Source of the DNA: Odontocerum albicorne
Taxonomy: Eukaryota > Arthropoda > Insecta > Trichoptera > Odontoceridae
Direction of reading: 5' to 3'
NCBI GenBank assembly: GCA_949825065.1
Contig: OX463849.1
Location: 6,634,001 to 6,698,000, forward strand
DNA: 64,000 nt
In this document: positions 33,120-41,994 of the stretch, in pieces
Layout of the letters: the number at the start of each line of letters is the position of its first letter
Numbering within the stretch: the first letter of the stretch is position 1
Program-made: the position numbers and the translations under genes
Notes under the pieces: model-generated
Seen by the model: the letters and a program-made list of their open reading frames with translations, nothing else
The model's database searches: none
What the model was told of the DNA's origin: nothing

Positions 33120-33485
33120 TAATTAATACTTCATTCCGTCGTCATCCCTTTCTTACTTTACTACCCTATTCTTACCCTATTATTTTCAGTGTAGTCTTTT
33201 CAGCAGTATTTATTCAGATTCGTTTATTATTTTTCGTTCATATGCATCAACAATGTTACCAAAATATTTCCGTTAACCATCAATTCGGTAAAATGTGACA
33301 GTTGGTATGTTTTATGTATTTTCTAAACATATGAAATGATGGAAGAGTTAAGAAGAACATGAAACGGTGTGTAGCGTTAGCAGATAAAGTCAATGAGGCA
33401 CTAAACATATATTCTCGTACCGGATTATATCAACATCTGCTAAGATGATAGCACACAAAAGAGTTTTAGTATTAACGTTGATGTA
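33120..33485. other. AT-rich stretch, nothing recognised
   Basis: No element or gene resolved. Confidence 0.35.
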
Positions 33486-33488
33486 TTT

Positions 33489-33762
33489 TTTTTTCTTTTG
33501 CTTGATGATATCTCTTTTTATATTAAAAATAATGTCCGGGTGATTGCCAGTATTTGTGGGGTTCGTGGGCATATGCTCACGTGTGTGTTTATGGATTTCG
33601 TGGGATTGGATTATTTATGCAACCATGTAACTTGCAACCATGTTACCATGATTTATGCAACCATGTAACTTGCTTCATTTACTTTTGTCTGGTTGGTTGA
33701 AAGATATTGCTGCATGGCAATAAGCCCGCCAGATTGCATTTGCAATAAAAGTGTTAAACAAA
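33489..33762 (+). mobile_element. CR1/jockey-like LINE 3' UTR fragment
   Basis: Nearly collinear with 39955-40188: TTGATGATATCTC, AATAATGTCCGGGTGA, GTGGGGTTCGTGGGC, TTATGGATTTCGTGGGA, then CTGGTTGGTTGAAAGATATT, GGCAATAAGCCCGCCAGATT and AATAAAAGTGTTAAA. The phrase ATTTATGCAACCATGTAACT is duplicated locally (about 33611 and 33651). Confidence 0.7.
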
Positions 33763-34110
33763 TAAATGTATGGGAGTGAAACGTGGACGAAGTAAAATAA
33801 TGAAAAAAGCCGAACAAATGCTGTAGAAAGGTGTGCACTGAGAATAACTGAAGGATGAGTGTCACATGGGGTGACAATGTATAGCTGAATACGAAATTGA
33901 ATACGAAAAGGGATAAATTTGAACTAAAAAACTGATGTTGAGTGAAACGTTGTGTTGAGTAAGATGAAGAAGAGCGTTCTGAAATAGTTTGATGATGTAG
34001 AACATAGTGTGAATATGAGAAGAAAATGTGTAAGAGAAATATCAAGAAAAATACGGTTGGATCAATTGAATAATACTCGTATTTTGAAACAAGGAAAAAC
34101 AGAATGACAA
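33763..34110 (+). pseudogene. LINE-alpha relic
   Basis: Begins with GGGAGTGAAACGTGGACGAA (Y-SETWT region) directly after the preceding LINE tail and contains AATACGGTTGGATCAA (WLDQ region). Numerous stops. Confidence 0.45.
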
Positions 34111-34135
34111 AAAATCGTAGCAATTGCATGAGAAA

Positions 34136-34260
34136 GTCTAGTTGGTAAAACGTCTGACTTCTGATCCGGAGGTGGCGGGTTCGATTCCCGTTAGAACTCA
34201 GATTTTCTCTTACAAAAAAATCCTCTCTGATATTTCACTTAAAACATCTTTTACATGTTT
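34136..34260 (+). mobile_element. tRNA-derived SINE
   Basis: TAGTTGGTAAAACGTCTGAC (box A) and GGTGGCGGGTTCGATTCCCG (box B) are well preserved. The first bases of the head are lost. An inverted piece of the usual tail (TTACCGGACGGCAATCTCTT) follows at 34298-34317, so the 3' region is rearranged. Confidence 0.7.
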
Positions 34261-34439
34261 ATTTACATAACAGCGTATTGCAAAGAACACTCTGGCTGAC
34301 TTATTACCGGACGGCAATCTCTTCCAATTAATTAGAAAAAGTAAATACAGGAAGTCACATGGTCGCAAAAAATATTCAAACGTATATTCATCTTTACAAA
34401 ATTTATGAACAATATATATAGTTTAAGTGTGATATCATC

Positions 34440-34598
34440 GTCTTCTTCAGTTTCAGCCCTGGGGGTTGGTTAGCAGCAAAGCTCTGCATTTCTTCTTCCA
34501 CTCCGCTCGGTCTTCAGCGATCCTCTTGAGCTCTGCATAGGAGGTGCAGTCCATACCGTGGCACATTCGCTCCATGTACTCTCGGCGAGGACGAGGAC
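34440..34598 (-). pseudogene. 159-bp 5'-truncated LINE insertion with 11-bp target duplication
   Basis: The insert is bracketed by GTGATATCATC at 34429-34439 and 34599-34609. The minus strand encodes RPRPRREYMERMCHGMD, a CTSYAELKRIAEDRAEWKKK block and CRALLLTNPQG before a stop, then an AAGAAGA tail. This is the extreme C-terminus of a LINE ORF2. The open frame, A/G-rich tail and perfect duplication show a fairly recent, severely 5'-truncated target-primed insertion. Confidence 0.85.
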
Positions 34599-34700
34599 GT
34601 GATATCATCAATCAAATGAAAATGAAGGAATCGTGAAGAGGAAATAAAAATCAGGAATGAAAAACTTTTAAAAGGTGACTTGATAAGTACAAATTATTTT

Positions 34701-34975
34701 TCTGGTCGGTTGAAAGAGATCGACCTCCATGGCCTGGTGGTAAGACACTTGTCTGACGATCCGAAGGTTGCGGGTTCGATCCCCGCTGGAACACAGATTT
34801 TTAAAAAATAAGATTCCAGTCTGGTTAACACTTAGGGTCTATAAAAAACAACTTTCTGGTTGGCTGGAAGAGATTGCCATATGGCAATAAACTCGCCAGG
34901 TTAAAAAAAAAGACATTGTCACGTGCCCATAAGTCCACCAGGTTGTACTGTATACAACGAAAGTGTAAGAAAAAA
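34701..34975 (+). mobile_element. Older SINE/LINE tail split by a newer SINE
   Basis: TCTGGTCGGTTGAAAGAGAT before the inner SINE and CATTGTCACGTGCCCATAAG plus CCAGGTTGTACTGTATACAA after it rebuild one copy of the shared 3' tail. The inner SINE interrupts it. Confidence 0.65.
34721..34908 (+). mobile_element. tRNA-derived SINE, well preserved
   Basis: Head GACCTCCATGGCCTGGTGGT (box A), then GTTGCGGGTTCGATCCCCGC (box B), GGAACACAG and GATTCCAGTCTGGTTAACAC. The shared tail TGGCTGGAAGAGATTGCC...GGCAATAAACTCGCCAGG and a short A run follow. The flanks AAAGAGAT (34713-34720) and AAAGACAT (34909-34916) look like an 8-bp target duplication with one change. RNA polymerase III boxes A and B would drive transcription. 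Confidence 0.85.
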
Positions 34976-34979
34976 GGGG

Positions 34980-35537
34980 TTTGTTAAGAATGTCTGGGTT
35001 TCTATTCTCTCTGCCGAGCCTGACAGAAATAGCATGACGGTACGTTTGTATGTACTCAACGTATTTTCTTATCAAAGACAGAATCTAAGAAGAGAAAGGG
35101 TGACAAACTTTTTAATTAAGTATCCCAAGAGTAGTTTTGAAGTCCTTAGGGACGAGTCGGCACATAGTTTGGTCAATAAACACGATGATTTGAAATCGTT
35201 AACCAGATAATTGGGATATCAATTCGGGGTAATAATTATTCTTGTCCTGACCCATTTACAGTTATTCGATTATTGTAATCCATTTACAAATCCTCAAAAT
35301 CTGTTTTACTTTAGGGTAGAACAACATTGACATTATAATTATTAATAAATTTCTACGAATCGTTTAAATTATCTTGTCTTTGAGTTTACGAACAATTTAC
35401 GGACATTTCAAAACGTTTATTTTGGGACTTAATTTTAAAATTTACTTACCGATCTTAAAATCATTGTAAATTGAGCACTTATTAAGTTTTAATTATCATT
35501 TTCCCTTATACTTTTTTTAAGTTGTTTACAATTTTAG
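34980..35537. other. AT-rich stretch, nothing recognised
   Basis: A 95-codon plus frame (34923-35210) starts inside the SINE tail and is not convincing. At 35160-35240 a tRNA-like outline is too weak to call. Confidence 0.4.
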
Positions 35538-35541
35538 TTAA

Positions 35542-36149
35542 CCCTTCCTTCCCTGTAATGTGTAACTAGTACACATTGCTTCTAAAAACTTTAATGTCTC
35601 TATAAATATAATAAATACTAGGTTCAGATTTTAAGTATTCCTCCGTAATACTTTTACGCTTTGAATGACAAAAAAAATATCAATAATAATTAGCACTTAT
35701 CGGCCATATTAGAGAAAATTGGTGTAAATCGTGAATAAATTCATCAACACAATCAAACGTGTGCCAGTGTGTGACGTAGGTATATTCATTCTAAAAAACC
35801 GCTGTGGGTGAGGAAGCGATGCTATTCACGTCTCACTCTACTTCGGTATAGGGGAACGCAAGAAATAGATCTCAGTTCACTCCCTTTTCTCGCTTCAGTA
35901 GCTTTCAGGCATCCTTTTAAGGTGGCTGCTTCGCCCGTTTTGTGAACGTCGGCCGATATTTTTTTCATGTTTTCAGCAAATAAATTTCAATAATTATCAC
36001 TTTTGACTTCAAAATTAATTAATTAAAGCTATTGGCTATGAATATTCTTATTTTTACGATTTTAAATCGTTCATTTTTACATGTGTATTGATGTGTATTG
36101 AATACACAGCACTGAAATGCGCGGATTTTTTAGTACAGGAAGGGAAAGG
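35542..36149 (+). mobile_element. TTAA MITE (piggyBac-like), copy B
   Basis: TTAA at 35538-35541 and 36150-36153. Left end CCCTTCCTTCCCTGTAATGT; right end (inverted) CCTTTCCCTTCCTGTACTA. The interior carries the family core with CACGTCTCACTCTACTTCGG and GTTTTGTGAACGTCGGCC. A good reference copy at 608 bp. Confidence 0.87.
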
Positions 36150-36165
36150 TTAAAAAAAAATATTA

Positions 36166-36807
36166 TTGGGTGTTAAAATAAGTTGTGTCCATTTTTTTCC
36201 AATTTAAAAATGAGCACCAAAAGTAAAACAAAATGGTTAATATTATACGTCATTCGAAAGAAAATTTTATGTTGTATAATAAATTGTGTTTGCTTTTACA
36301 TTACATATATTATTTCATTTGATTACAGGCCTTCAAAATGGAATGTCAAGAAGACGAAAGTGAGCATTTTCGACACCTCCTTCTGTTCGCGTTCAATCGA
36401 GGGAATGAAGCTGCCAAAGCTGCTCGCGATATTTGCGAAGTGTACGGTGAAGATACTATGAATGAAAGGACAGCTCGTCGATGGTTTTTGCGTTTCAAAG
36501 ACGGTAATTTCGACCTAAAGGACATGGAGCGTTCCGGACGACCAGTGATCTTCGATGAGGACCGCTTAATTCATATTATTCATGAAGATCTCTCTTCAAG
36601 AAAATGCTCACTTTCGTCTACTTGACATTTCATTTTGAAGGCTTGTAATTAAATAAAATAATACAATGTAACGTAAAAGCAAACACAATATCTTATAGAG
36701 CAGAAAATTTTCTTTCGAATGACGTATAATTTTTATCATTTTGTTTTACTTTTGGTGCTCATTTTTTTATTTGGAAAAAAACGGCCACAAATTATGTTAA
36801 CACCTAA
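36166..36807 (+). mobile_element. Fold-back mariner derivative, copy 2
   Basis: TA flanks at 36164-36165 and 36808-36809. The left end TTGGGTGTTAAAATAAGTTG is inverted at the right as TTAGGTGTTAACATAATTTG. The inversion continues for about 190 bp, past the start codon of the transposase. It lies only 12 bp beyond TTAA MITE copy B. The breakpoint between transposase and inverted end differs from copy 1. Confidence 0.88.
36338..36598 (+). pseudogene. Mariner transposase N-terminal fragment
   Basis: From ATG 36338: MECQEDESEHFRHLLLFAF, in one frame split by a shift. It continues through GNEAAKAARDICEVYGED, ERTARRWFLRFKDGNFDLKD, MERSGRPVIFDED and HIIHED. These are the first helix-turn-helix and the GRP linker of a cecropia-type mariner. 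The frame then runs into the inverted 5' end. No catalytic residues. It retains about 50 codons fewer than copy 1. Confidence 0.82.
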
Positions 36808-36974
36808 TATATTTATTCCAGTATCGTATCAAATAATTAAAATAACGTGCCGTATGATGGCTTCTCTTTCATGTATATTTTATTTCCTACTATCTTAACA
36901 AATATGCGTAAATTCAGAATATACAACACGTATTGCTGTAAATAAACCTTGATTTATTGACTTCTTTGAATACT

Positions 36975-37633
36975 GTTATGTAAAGATAAAAAACAACCGG
37001 TCAAAAAGATGGTTAAGAGGCTGCAAGTGAAAAACAAAACGGAATTCCCTTATTTAAAATGCGTTCCAACGGCAATCCAAACCCATAATCCCTAGAATGG
37101 GAGACGGGTCTCTTACCGTCAAGACCAGCGGTCAGTTTTTTTTTGTTAAGTGCCAAATGATAAATATTTTAAACTGTGTGGGCCAAGAGGTAAACTCGAA
37201 AATATTTATGGAGGTGGTTTAACTCAAATAACAAGAAACAATAAGGATTTCGCAAATTTATAAAACAAAATATATTAATAACTAGACTAAAAAATAGTAA
37301 ACTGGTTTGAAATACGGTTCTAGTAATGAGAAGAATGAAATAGATTTTTTGATATAACATTTTACCACATTGGGGTTCCGCGATAGACGTGGCGCTTGAA
37401 AATCTGCCGAATTATAACCGCGCGGCGTCACAACAGAGGCCACCGAAAGCAAAGCTATATATTCGGTCGTATCTCGCAACTCTGCAACTCGGTGGCCGGC
37501 CGTTTAGTTGTAGCGAGTACTTTGAAATTTTAAAGAATATGAAATCGTAAAATTCATTCTAAGATCGTGGGCAGTATCAAAAGATACTGTGGGCCGTAGT
37601 TTGCCGACCCCGAACAAGGCCACAAGATCGAGG
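36975..37633 (-). mobile_element. tRNA-derived SINE, minus strand, split by a hAT element
   Basis: Reading the minus strand across the insertion gives GATCTTGTGGCCTTGTT, then (after the hAT) GGTAAGAGACCCGTCTCCC, GGATTATGGGTTTGGATTGC and CGTTGGAACGC. This matches the SINE head, boxes A and B and GGAAC of the copies at 34721 and 63255. It is the host of the hAT insertion 37126-37612. Confidence 0.7.
37126..37612. mobile_element. Non-autonomous hAT element inside a SINE
   Basis: Left end CAGCGGTCAGTTTTTT; right end, inverted, CGGGGTCGGCAAACTACGGC. The right terminus is of the CAGGGGTCGGCAAACT kind typical of hAT elements. The 8-bp flanks GTCAAGAC (37118-37125) and AACAAGGC (37613-37620) correspond to the SINE's own sequence duplicated, with three later changes. 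The 487-bp body holds GC-richer sequence near 37370-37510 but no transposase. Confidence 0.75.
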
Positions 37634-37639
37634 CGTTTG

Positions 37640-38025
37640 GTGATTACGTGAGAGTTTTTTTTTTAATTAAGCGGGTTAGCTGTACATCTTCGAATTTAAT
37701 TAAATAAACAGGGTTTTTCATTATAATACTTTTTTAACATGCTTAGCTATTTTCTCACGTTTTGTTGTGATAATTTGTTTTGACGAAATAGTTAATTTGT
37801 TATCTTTTTGTCACCATGCACTTTCCAGGTTTGACCAGAATATTGTGCGTTGTTTATGAGTCAATAAACTACTTGTATTGTTTCTTTGTGCTTTCATCTC
37901 TTTGTCAAAGGAAATTGTTTGAAATTCTATGTAAACACAATATTTTTATCATGCTGAGTTATATCGCACAAATATATTTATAAATATATTATTTATAGTT
38001 AAGGCAAAATATTGTGAAGGTTTAA
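37640..38025. other. AT-rich stretch, nothing recognised
   Basis: No repeat or coding signal. Confidence 0.35.
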
Positions 38026-38029
38026 AGAC

Positions 38030-38160
38030 ATTGGAATTTGTTTTATCAAACACCGTTTATGCCATTTTTTGTAACGGTATAACTCTACTGGTTTCAAGGC
38101 TTTCACCTCATCGTCAGGGGAGCACAAACAATGTCTTGCTTGATAAAACAAATTACAATA
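38030..38160 (-). mobile_element. Retroelement-like tail with CTGA-GATGA...GAAACC motif, copy 3
   Basis: The reverse complement runs GCTCCCCTGACGATGAGGTG, AAAGCCTTGAAACCAGTAGA, GTTATACCGTTAC and GGTGTTTGATAAAACAAATT, in the same order as copies 1, 4 and 5. Confidence 0.5.
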
Positions 38161-38369
38161 TTTATAAATAAATTGTTAGCTACTTCTTACGATCAATCAG
38201 TTTGTTTATCACTACGTCGGTAACGATTACTATGTCTGATGCGTAATAAATGAAATGTTATTGTATATTTGTCTGATCTTCAGAAAAAATACGATATGGT
38301 TAGAAAAGTTAGGACCAAAGGTTTTTAGGAGAAAAATATTTTTTTTTGTCTTCAAGTACAAATTAGACA

Positions 38370-39170
38370 GGAAAGACTGAAAAAAAAACCGAATAAATGT
38401 TGCAGAAATGCATGTACTGAGAGAAAAACACAGGTTGATAATTTATGGTAGAATATGGGATAAATGTGAGCCTAAGGTTGATGTATTGATATGTAGAATA
38501 AGAAGAAGTAATATGTAGAAGAGATCTGTAGGGAACCACGGTCGTCGCTGAATATTGTCGCATACATACGGTCAATAACCGATGAAACGACTGTCGGATA
38601 CTTCGATAAATTATAGCAAACAGTCCAAAGAATACATGCCAACCATTGACGCCGGCCGACCATCGCGCCGCATTCCATACTAGAGAGAGAACGCACCACG
38701 CTGTCTCGCCAGTTTCGTAAATAAAATATACCCACATACGACAATAAACCATTTCTGCATTCACAGAAGCGAGACAGAAGCATATCGCGAGCGCACTCTC
38801 GTGCACATTCCAAAAACATATAAATACCCACACTACTATAAAAATAAAAGTATTCCCTCTCTTTCCGCATTGCGATCTAACGTGTTTTATTTATTTATCA
38901 ACAGCCATCATCATCTCTCCCACTAGAACACATACCGCTTAAGATCTCTGAAATGTTAGTGTATGTAGAATAAATAAATGTAGAAAAACTAGTAAATAAA
39001 TATATTGAGCACATGTGAGTGAAAGACGTGATAGAGAAAGATCAAGGAAAAAAAGGTTAGATCAAAAAATACTATTTTGAAAGAAAGAAAAGTAGAAAGT
39101 CAAAAAAATTGTAGGGTTCCCCTCTTCCTACCCCGACAAGGAAATGGCATGATGGTATATATATTAGTAT
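38370..39170 (+). pseudogene. LINE-alpha relic split by a solo LTR
   Basis: The left part (38370-38526) and right part (38947-39170) belong together. The right part shows GAAAGATCAAGGAAAAAAAG, GGTTAGATCAA and the terminus CTACCCCGACAAGGAAATGG with CATGATGGTATATA. Decayed before the LTR arrived. Confidence 0.55.
38527..38941 (+). mobile_element. Solo LTR, family LTR-1, copy 1
   Basis: AGATC occurs directly before (38522-38526) and after (38942-38946), a 5-bp target duplication as usual for LTR retrotransposons. It starts TGTAGGGAACCACGGTCG. A TATA-like ACATATAAATACCC lies at about 38816 with a CTTTCCGCATTGCG block downstream, and it ends ACACATACCGCTTA. The same sequence, more diverged, forms 55002-55385. 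Long minus frames here (38363-38870) are shadows of the LTR. Confidence 0.82.
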
Positions 39171-39174
39171 AAAT

Positions 39175-39480
39175 AAGGATGAAGCACATTTTATTGAACT
39201 AGGAAGATCGTTCATATTGTTCATTCAAGTCGAGTGATCATCAAAATATAACGTATAAAATAGCTTAATCTGCTGAAGTTAATATTAATTATATTTAAAT
39301 TTATTGAAAAACTTGACATTACTTTTATAAATTCATTACCTTTCTATAAATACCCATACCCAGTCTTGTGAGTTGACTTGATAAAAGTAAAAATAGCAAG
39401 AATTATTATTTCCATTAAATGAAACAAAATCAATTAAATGGAATAAATTATAATTAGTCACACACTGTTAATTCCTTTTT
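39175..39480. other. AT-rich stretch, nothing recognised
   Basis: No element or gene resolved. Confidence 0.35.
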
Positions 39481-39505
39481 ATATAACGCTATAACCCTTC
39501 AAAAT

Positions 39506-39865
39506 GTGTGCCTAAGATTCATTTTCAACCTACGTAAGAACGATCATATAACTTCATACCAGAAGGCATTGAACTGGTTGAATGTTAGAAATAGACGCCA
39601 AATTTACATACTGTCTCTATTGTATAATATCCTTAACTGTCCCGCCACACCTTCTTATCTCGCCGAGAATTTTCAGCATCTTTCCAATCATGGATTAGCA
39701 CTACGCTCAAACAGAGATTGTTTATTGGCCTTTCCAGTTCACCGCTCCTCTTTCTTTACGTCGACCTTTACTGTCCATGCAGTGAGACTCTGGAATCAGT
39801 TACAAACCAATATACGACTCGCTCCGTCCTTGGCATGCTTCAAGAAGCGACTGAAAAACCTCTAA
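39506..39865 (+). pseudogene. CR1/jockey-like LINE ORF2 C-terminus
   Basis: An uninterrupted 119-codon frame reads CLRFIFNLRKNDHITSYQ, then WLNVRNRRQIYILSLLYNIL, PSYLAENFQ, and SSFFTSTFTVHAVRLWNQLQ with a FKKRLKNL end. The order 'RFIF-LRK-DH', 'LNWL--R-RR', 'F---F---A-RLWN-L' and 'FK' is the usual C-terminal region after the reverse transcriptase in CR1/L2/jockey-type LINEs. It is severely 5' truncated. The stop is followed by the family's 3' UTR. Confidence 0.85.
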
Positions 39866-40188
39866 ATTTTAAGTCAGTAAAATAACGTGTTTCATTCCTG
39901 ATTTTTCTTTTCCTTTCCTCTCCACCATCCCTTCCTTTCCTTTTGATTGATGATATCTCACTTTATATGAAAAATAATGTTCGGGTGACTGTCCGTCTTT
40001 GTGGGGTTCGTGGGCGTGTGCTCACGTATAGTATATGTTTATGGATTTCGTGGGAATGGATAGTCATTTGAATGATTTATGCGACCACGTAACTTGCTTC
40101 ATTTACTTTTGTCTGGTTGGATGGAAGAGATTGCCGCCTGGCAATAAACTCGCCAGATTGTATTTGCAATAAAAGTGTTAAATAAACC
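39866..40188 (+). mobile_element. 3' UTR of the CR1/jockey-like LINE
   Basis: Continuous with the preceding frame. It contains TTCGTGGGCGTGTGCTCACG and ATTTCGTGGGAATGG, and ends TCTGGTTGGATGGAAGAGAT, GGCAATAAACTCGCCAGATT, AATAAAAGTGTTAAATAAA. The last 70 bp are the same sequence that forms the tail of the window's SINEs. Confidence 0.8.
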
Positions 40189-40189
40189 C

Positions 40190-40375
40190 TACCGGTTTCA
40201 AGGTTTTCACCCCACCATCAGAAAGCATTTTTTGTTTATGCTTGCTTTCCTGATGATAAAGTGAAAGCCTTGAAACCGGTAGGGTTTTACCGTTATATAT
40301 AGTGGAATAAACAGTGTTTGAATAAACAAATAACAATGTTTTTAAGCCTCCACATTATTAATGCCTTTAATATAA
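40190..40375 (+). mobile_element. Retroelement-like tail, copy 4, with an inverted partial copy in front
   Basis: Forward: CTTTCCTGATGATAAAGTGA, AAGCCTTGAAACCGGTAGGG, TTTTACCGTTATA, GTGGAATAAACAGTGTTTGA. In front lies ACCCTACCGGTTTCAAGG (from about 40195) in inverted orientation. The two can fold into a stem of about 18 bp with small interruptions. Confidence 0.5.
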
Positions 40376-40465
40376 ATAATTTAGTAATGAAAAAATATAT
40401 AATTGATTCCGAATATAGGAGTACTTATCGATACGAAGAGCTTTAAATAAGATAATAAACAAATC

Positions 40466-40627
40466 GATCACCTCCGTGGTCTAATTCTTAGCATATCCGT
40501 CTTGCAGCCCGAGGATTTGTGGTTCGATTCCCGTTGGCTTCAAGGATTCAAAGGATTCCAGTGTGGTATTTATTTGGAAGATATTGTCACTTGGCAATAA
40601 AGCCATCAGGTACTATAAGCAACGAAT
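40466..40627 (+). mobile_element. tRNA-derived SINE
   Basis: GATCACCTCCGTGGTCTAAT (box A), GGTTCGATTCCCG (box B), GGATTCCAGTGTGG, then the shared tail GGAAGATATTGTCACTTGGC-AATAAAGCC-TCAGGTACTATA. Moderately decayed. Confidence 0.7.
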
Positions 40628-40629
40628 GT

Positions 40630-40950
40630 TTGATACAACAAATCTCCCAGCTTACATCTTTCTCTATACGATTTTATTGTAAAACATCTTTGTACTTTAG
40701 CAAAAAATCATTCGTATTTTAGTGCATGCCATGCTGTCGCAAATAATACTTTATATTTGAGCAACTCACAAGCTGTTATATACATTGACAATCAATAAAA
40801 AAATGGAGCTTCATCCAGAACTCGCGGATTAAATTAACTTAATATTTATTTAGTTAAAAAATAAACTAAATATACACTCTTTCGCTTCCATCCAATCAAC
40901 CAACATCATGCAATTGCTATTGCATCGAAACGACAAAAATCCAATTACAT
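40630..40950. other. AT-rich stretch, nothing recognised
   Basis: No element or gene resolved. Confidence 0.35.
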
Positions 40951-41143
40951 TACCCGGTGGTAAGTAATACACATCGGGCTAAGAGAGAGACTGTCGGTTA
41001 TAATCGGCTAGCTTCGGCTTTGTAGAGCGTCGTCTCTGTCATTTATACACGTGTTCCGTCGCGTCGTCGCGTACCGGACTATTAACGCATCGTGCGACAG
41101 AGGCAATGCTCTACAAAGCCATGTGTATTACTTACCGCCGGTA
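40951..41143. mobile_element. CpG-rich MITE with inverted ends
   Basis: Left end TACCCGGTGGTAAGTAATAC (ACAT) is matched inverted at the right by TACCGGCGGTAAGTAATAC (ACAT). A second inverted pair, GGCTTTGTAGAGC (41016-41028) and GCTCTACAAAGCC (41108-41120), is adjacent to the TIR only on the right, so the left arm has about 41 extra bases. The loop is rich in CGTCG. 193 bp, no coding capacity, superfamily unknown. Confidence 0.7.
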
Positions 41144-41149
41144 TGGATA

Positions 41150-41465
41150 AAAAAAAACTTTTGGCATTCAATGACTTATTTTAGCTTTTAATATTCTATG
41201 ATAAATATAACAATTCTTTATATTACTAAAAAATACAAAGGACACACAAAAACGTTAAGTTGTTTAATTTATTATATTCATAGATAACATTCAAAAACAT
41301 CTTTGATATATTAAAAGAAAACATTGTAACAGTTTGTTAGAAAAGTAATACGAGAAATACCACGGTACATGAAATAGAAAATAAAGGTCACTAAAAGACA
41401 TATTCAAACCGAGCAATATCGAGATCTACTTAAACTATGGTTCATAGCTGCGTATTAGTGCCAAC
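41150..41465. other. AT-rich stretch, nothing recognised
   Basis: No element or gene resolved. Confidence 0.35.
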
Positions 41466-41469
41466 ATTG

Positions 41470-41775
41470 AAATAGTGGAGTGAAAAGAGCGTGTTGAGGT
41501 GGTTTGGACATGTTGAACGGATGGGTGACAAAAGATTGAACTAAGAAATTTATAATTTTAGAATAAATGGGAGGTAGAGAACGACAGAAAAAATTCCCAA
41601 GGTAATAAAATTTGAAAAGAAAGAAAGACCTAGAGTAACATAATCGGAAAGAGCTGTGTGAAAAATTGCTTGAATGTGGAGAAAAGGAAGAAAATATGTC
41701 GTGATATGAAAGTTTGGAACTTTATTATTTCTGTCTACCCTAACAGGGAAATAACGTTATGGTACGTACCTATGT
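41470..41775 (+). pseudogene. LINE-alpha relic
   Basis: VLRWFGHVERMGDKRLN is readable from about 41493, and MGGRERQKKFP follows after stops. The end is CTACCCTAACAGGGAAATAA with CGTTATGGTACGTACC. This is the clearest DNA view of the family's WFGHVERM motif. Confidence 0.6.
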
Positions 41776-41994
41776 AAACAATAAAACTAATGATATTGTT
41801 TGTTGTACGAAAACTTTTTTAAATTCATTTTTTAACGTCTATTGTAATGAGTTAAACTTTCTTTTAAAATTACCATTCTTCTGGGGAAGACTACGTGAGG
41901 GTGCAAAGTTTTTCAATTGAAGCAAAACGTGCCTTCCTGTAGGTTGGCTTCTTTTCCACCTCGCTCACTAATCTCCTTCTTCTTCAACTTAAAG

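Noticed and set aside
34141..34190. Possible genuine tRNA genes at box A/B matches (also 34722, 40466, 63255)
   Set aside because: The tRNA-like parts lack convincing complete cloverleaf stems and are followed by a common body and LINE-derived tail, so they are SINEs.
35160..35240. tRNA-like outline
   Set aside because: Box B is not recognisable and no SINE body or tail follows. Chance similarity cannot be excluded.
38363..38870. 156- and 132-codon minus frames
   Set aside because: They lie across a solo LTR and LINE debris. A related LTR at 55002 gives similar minus frames, so they are shadows of a non-coding repeat.
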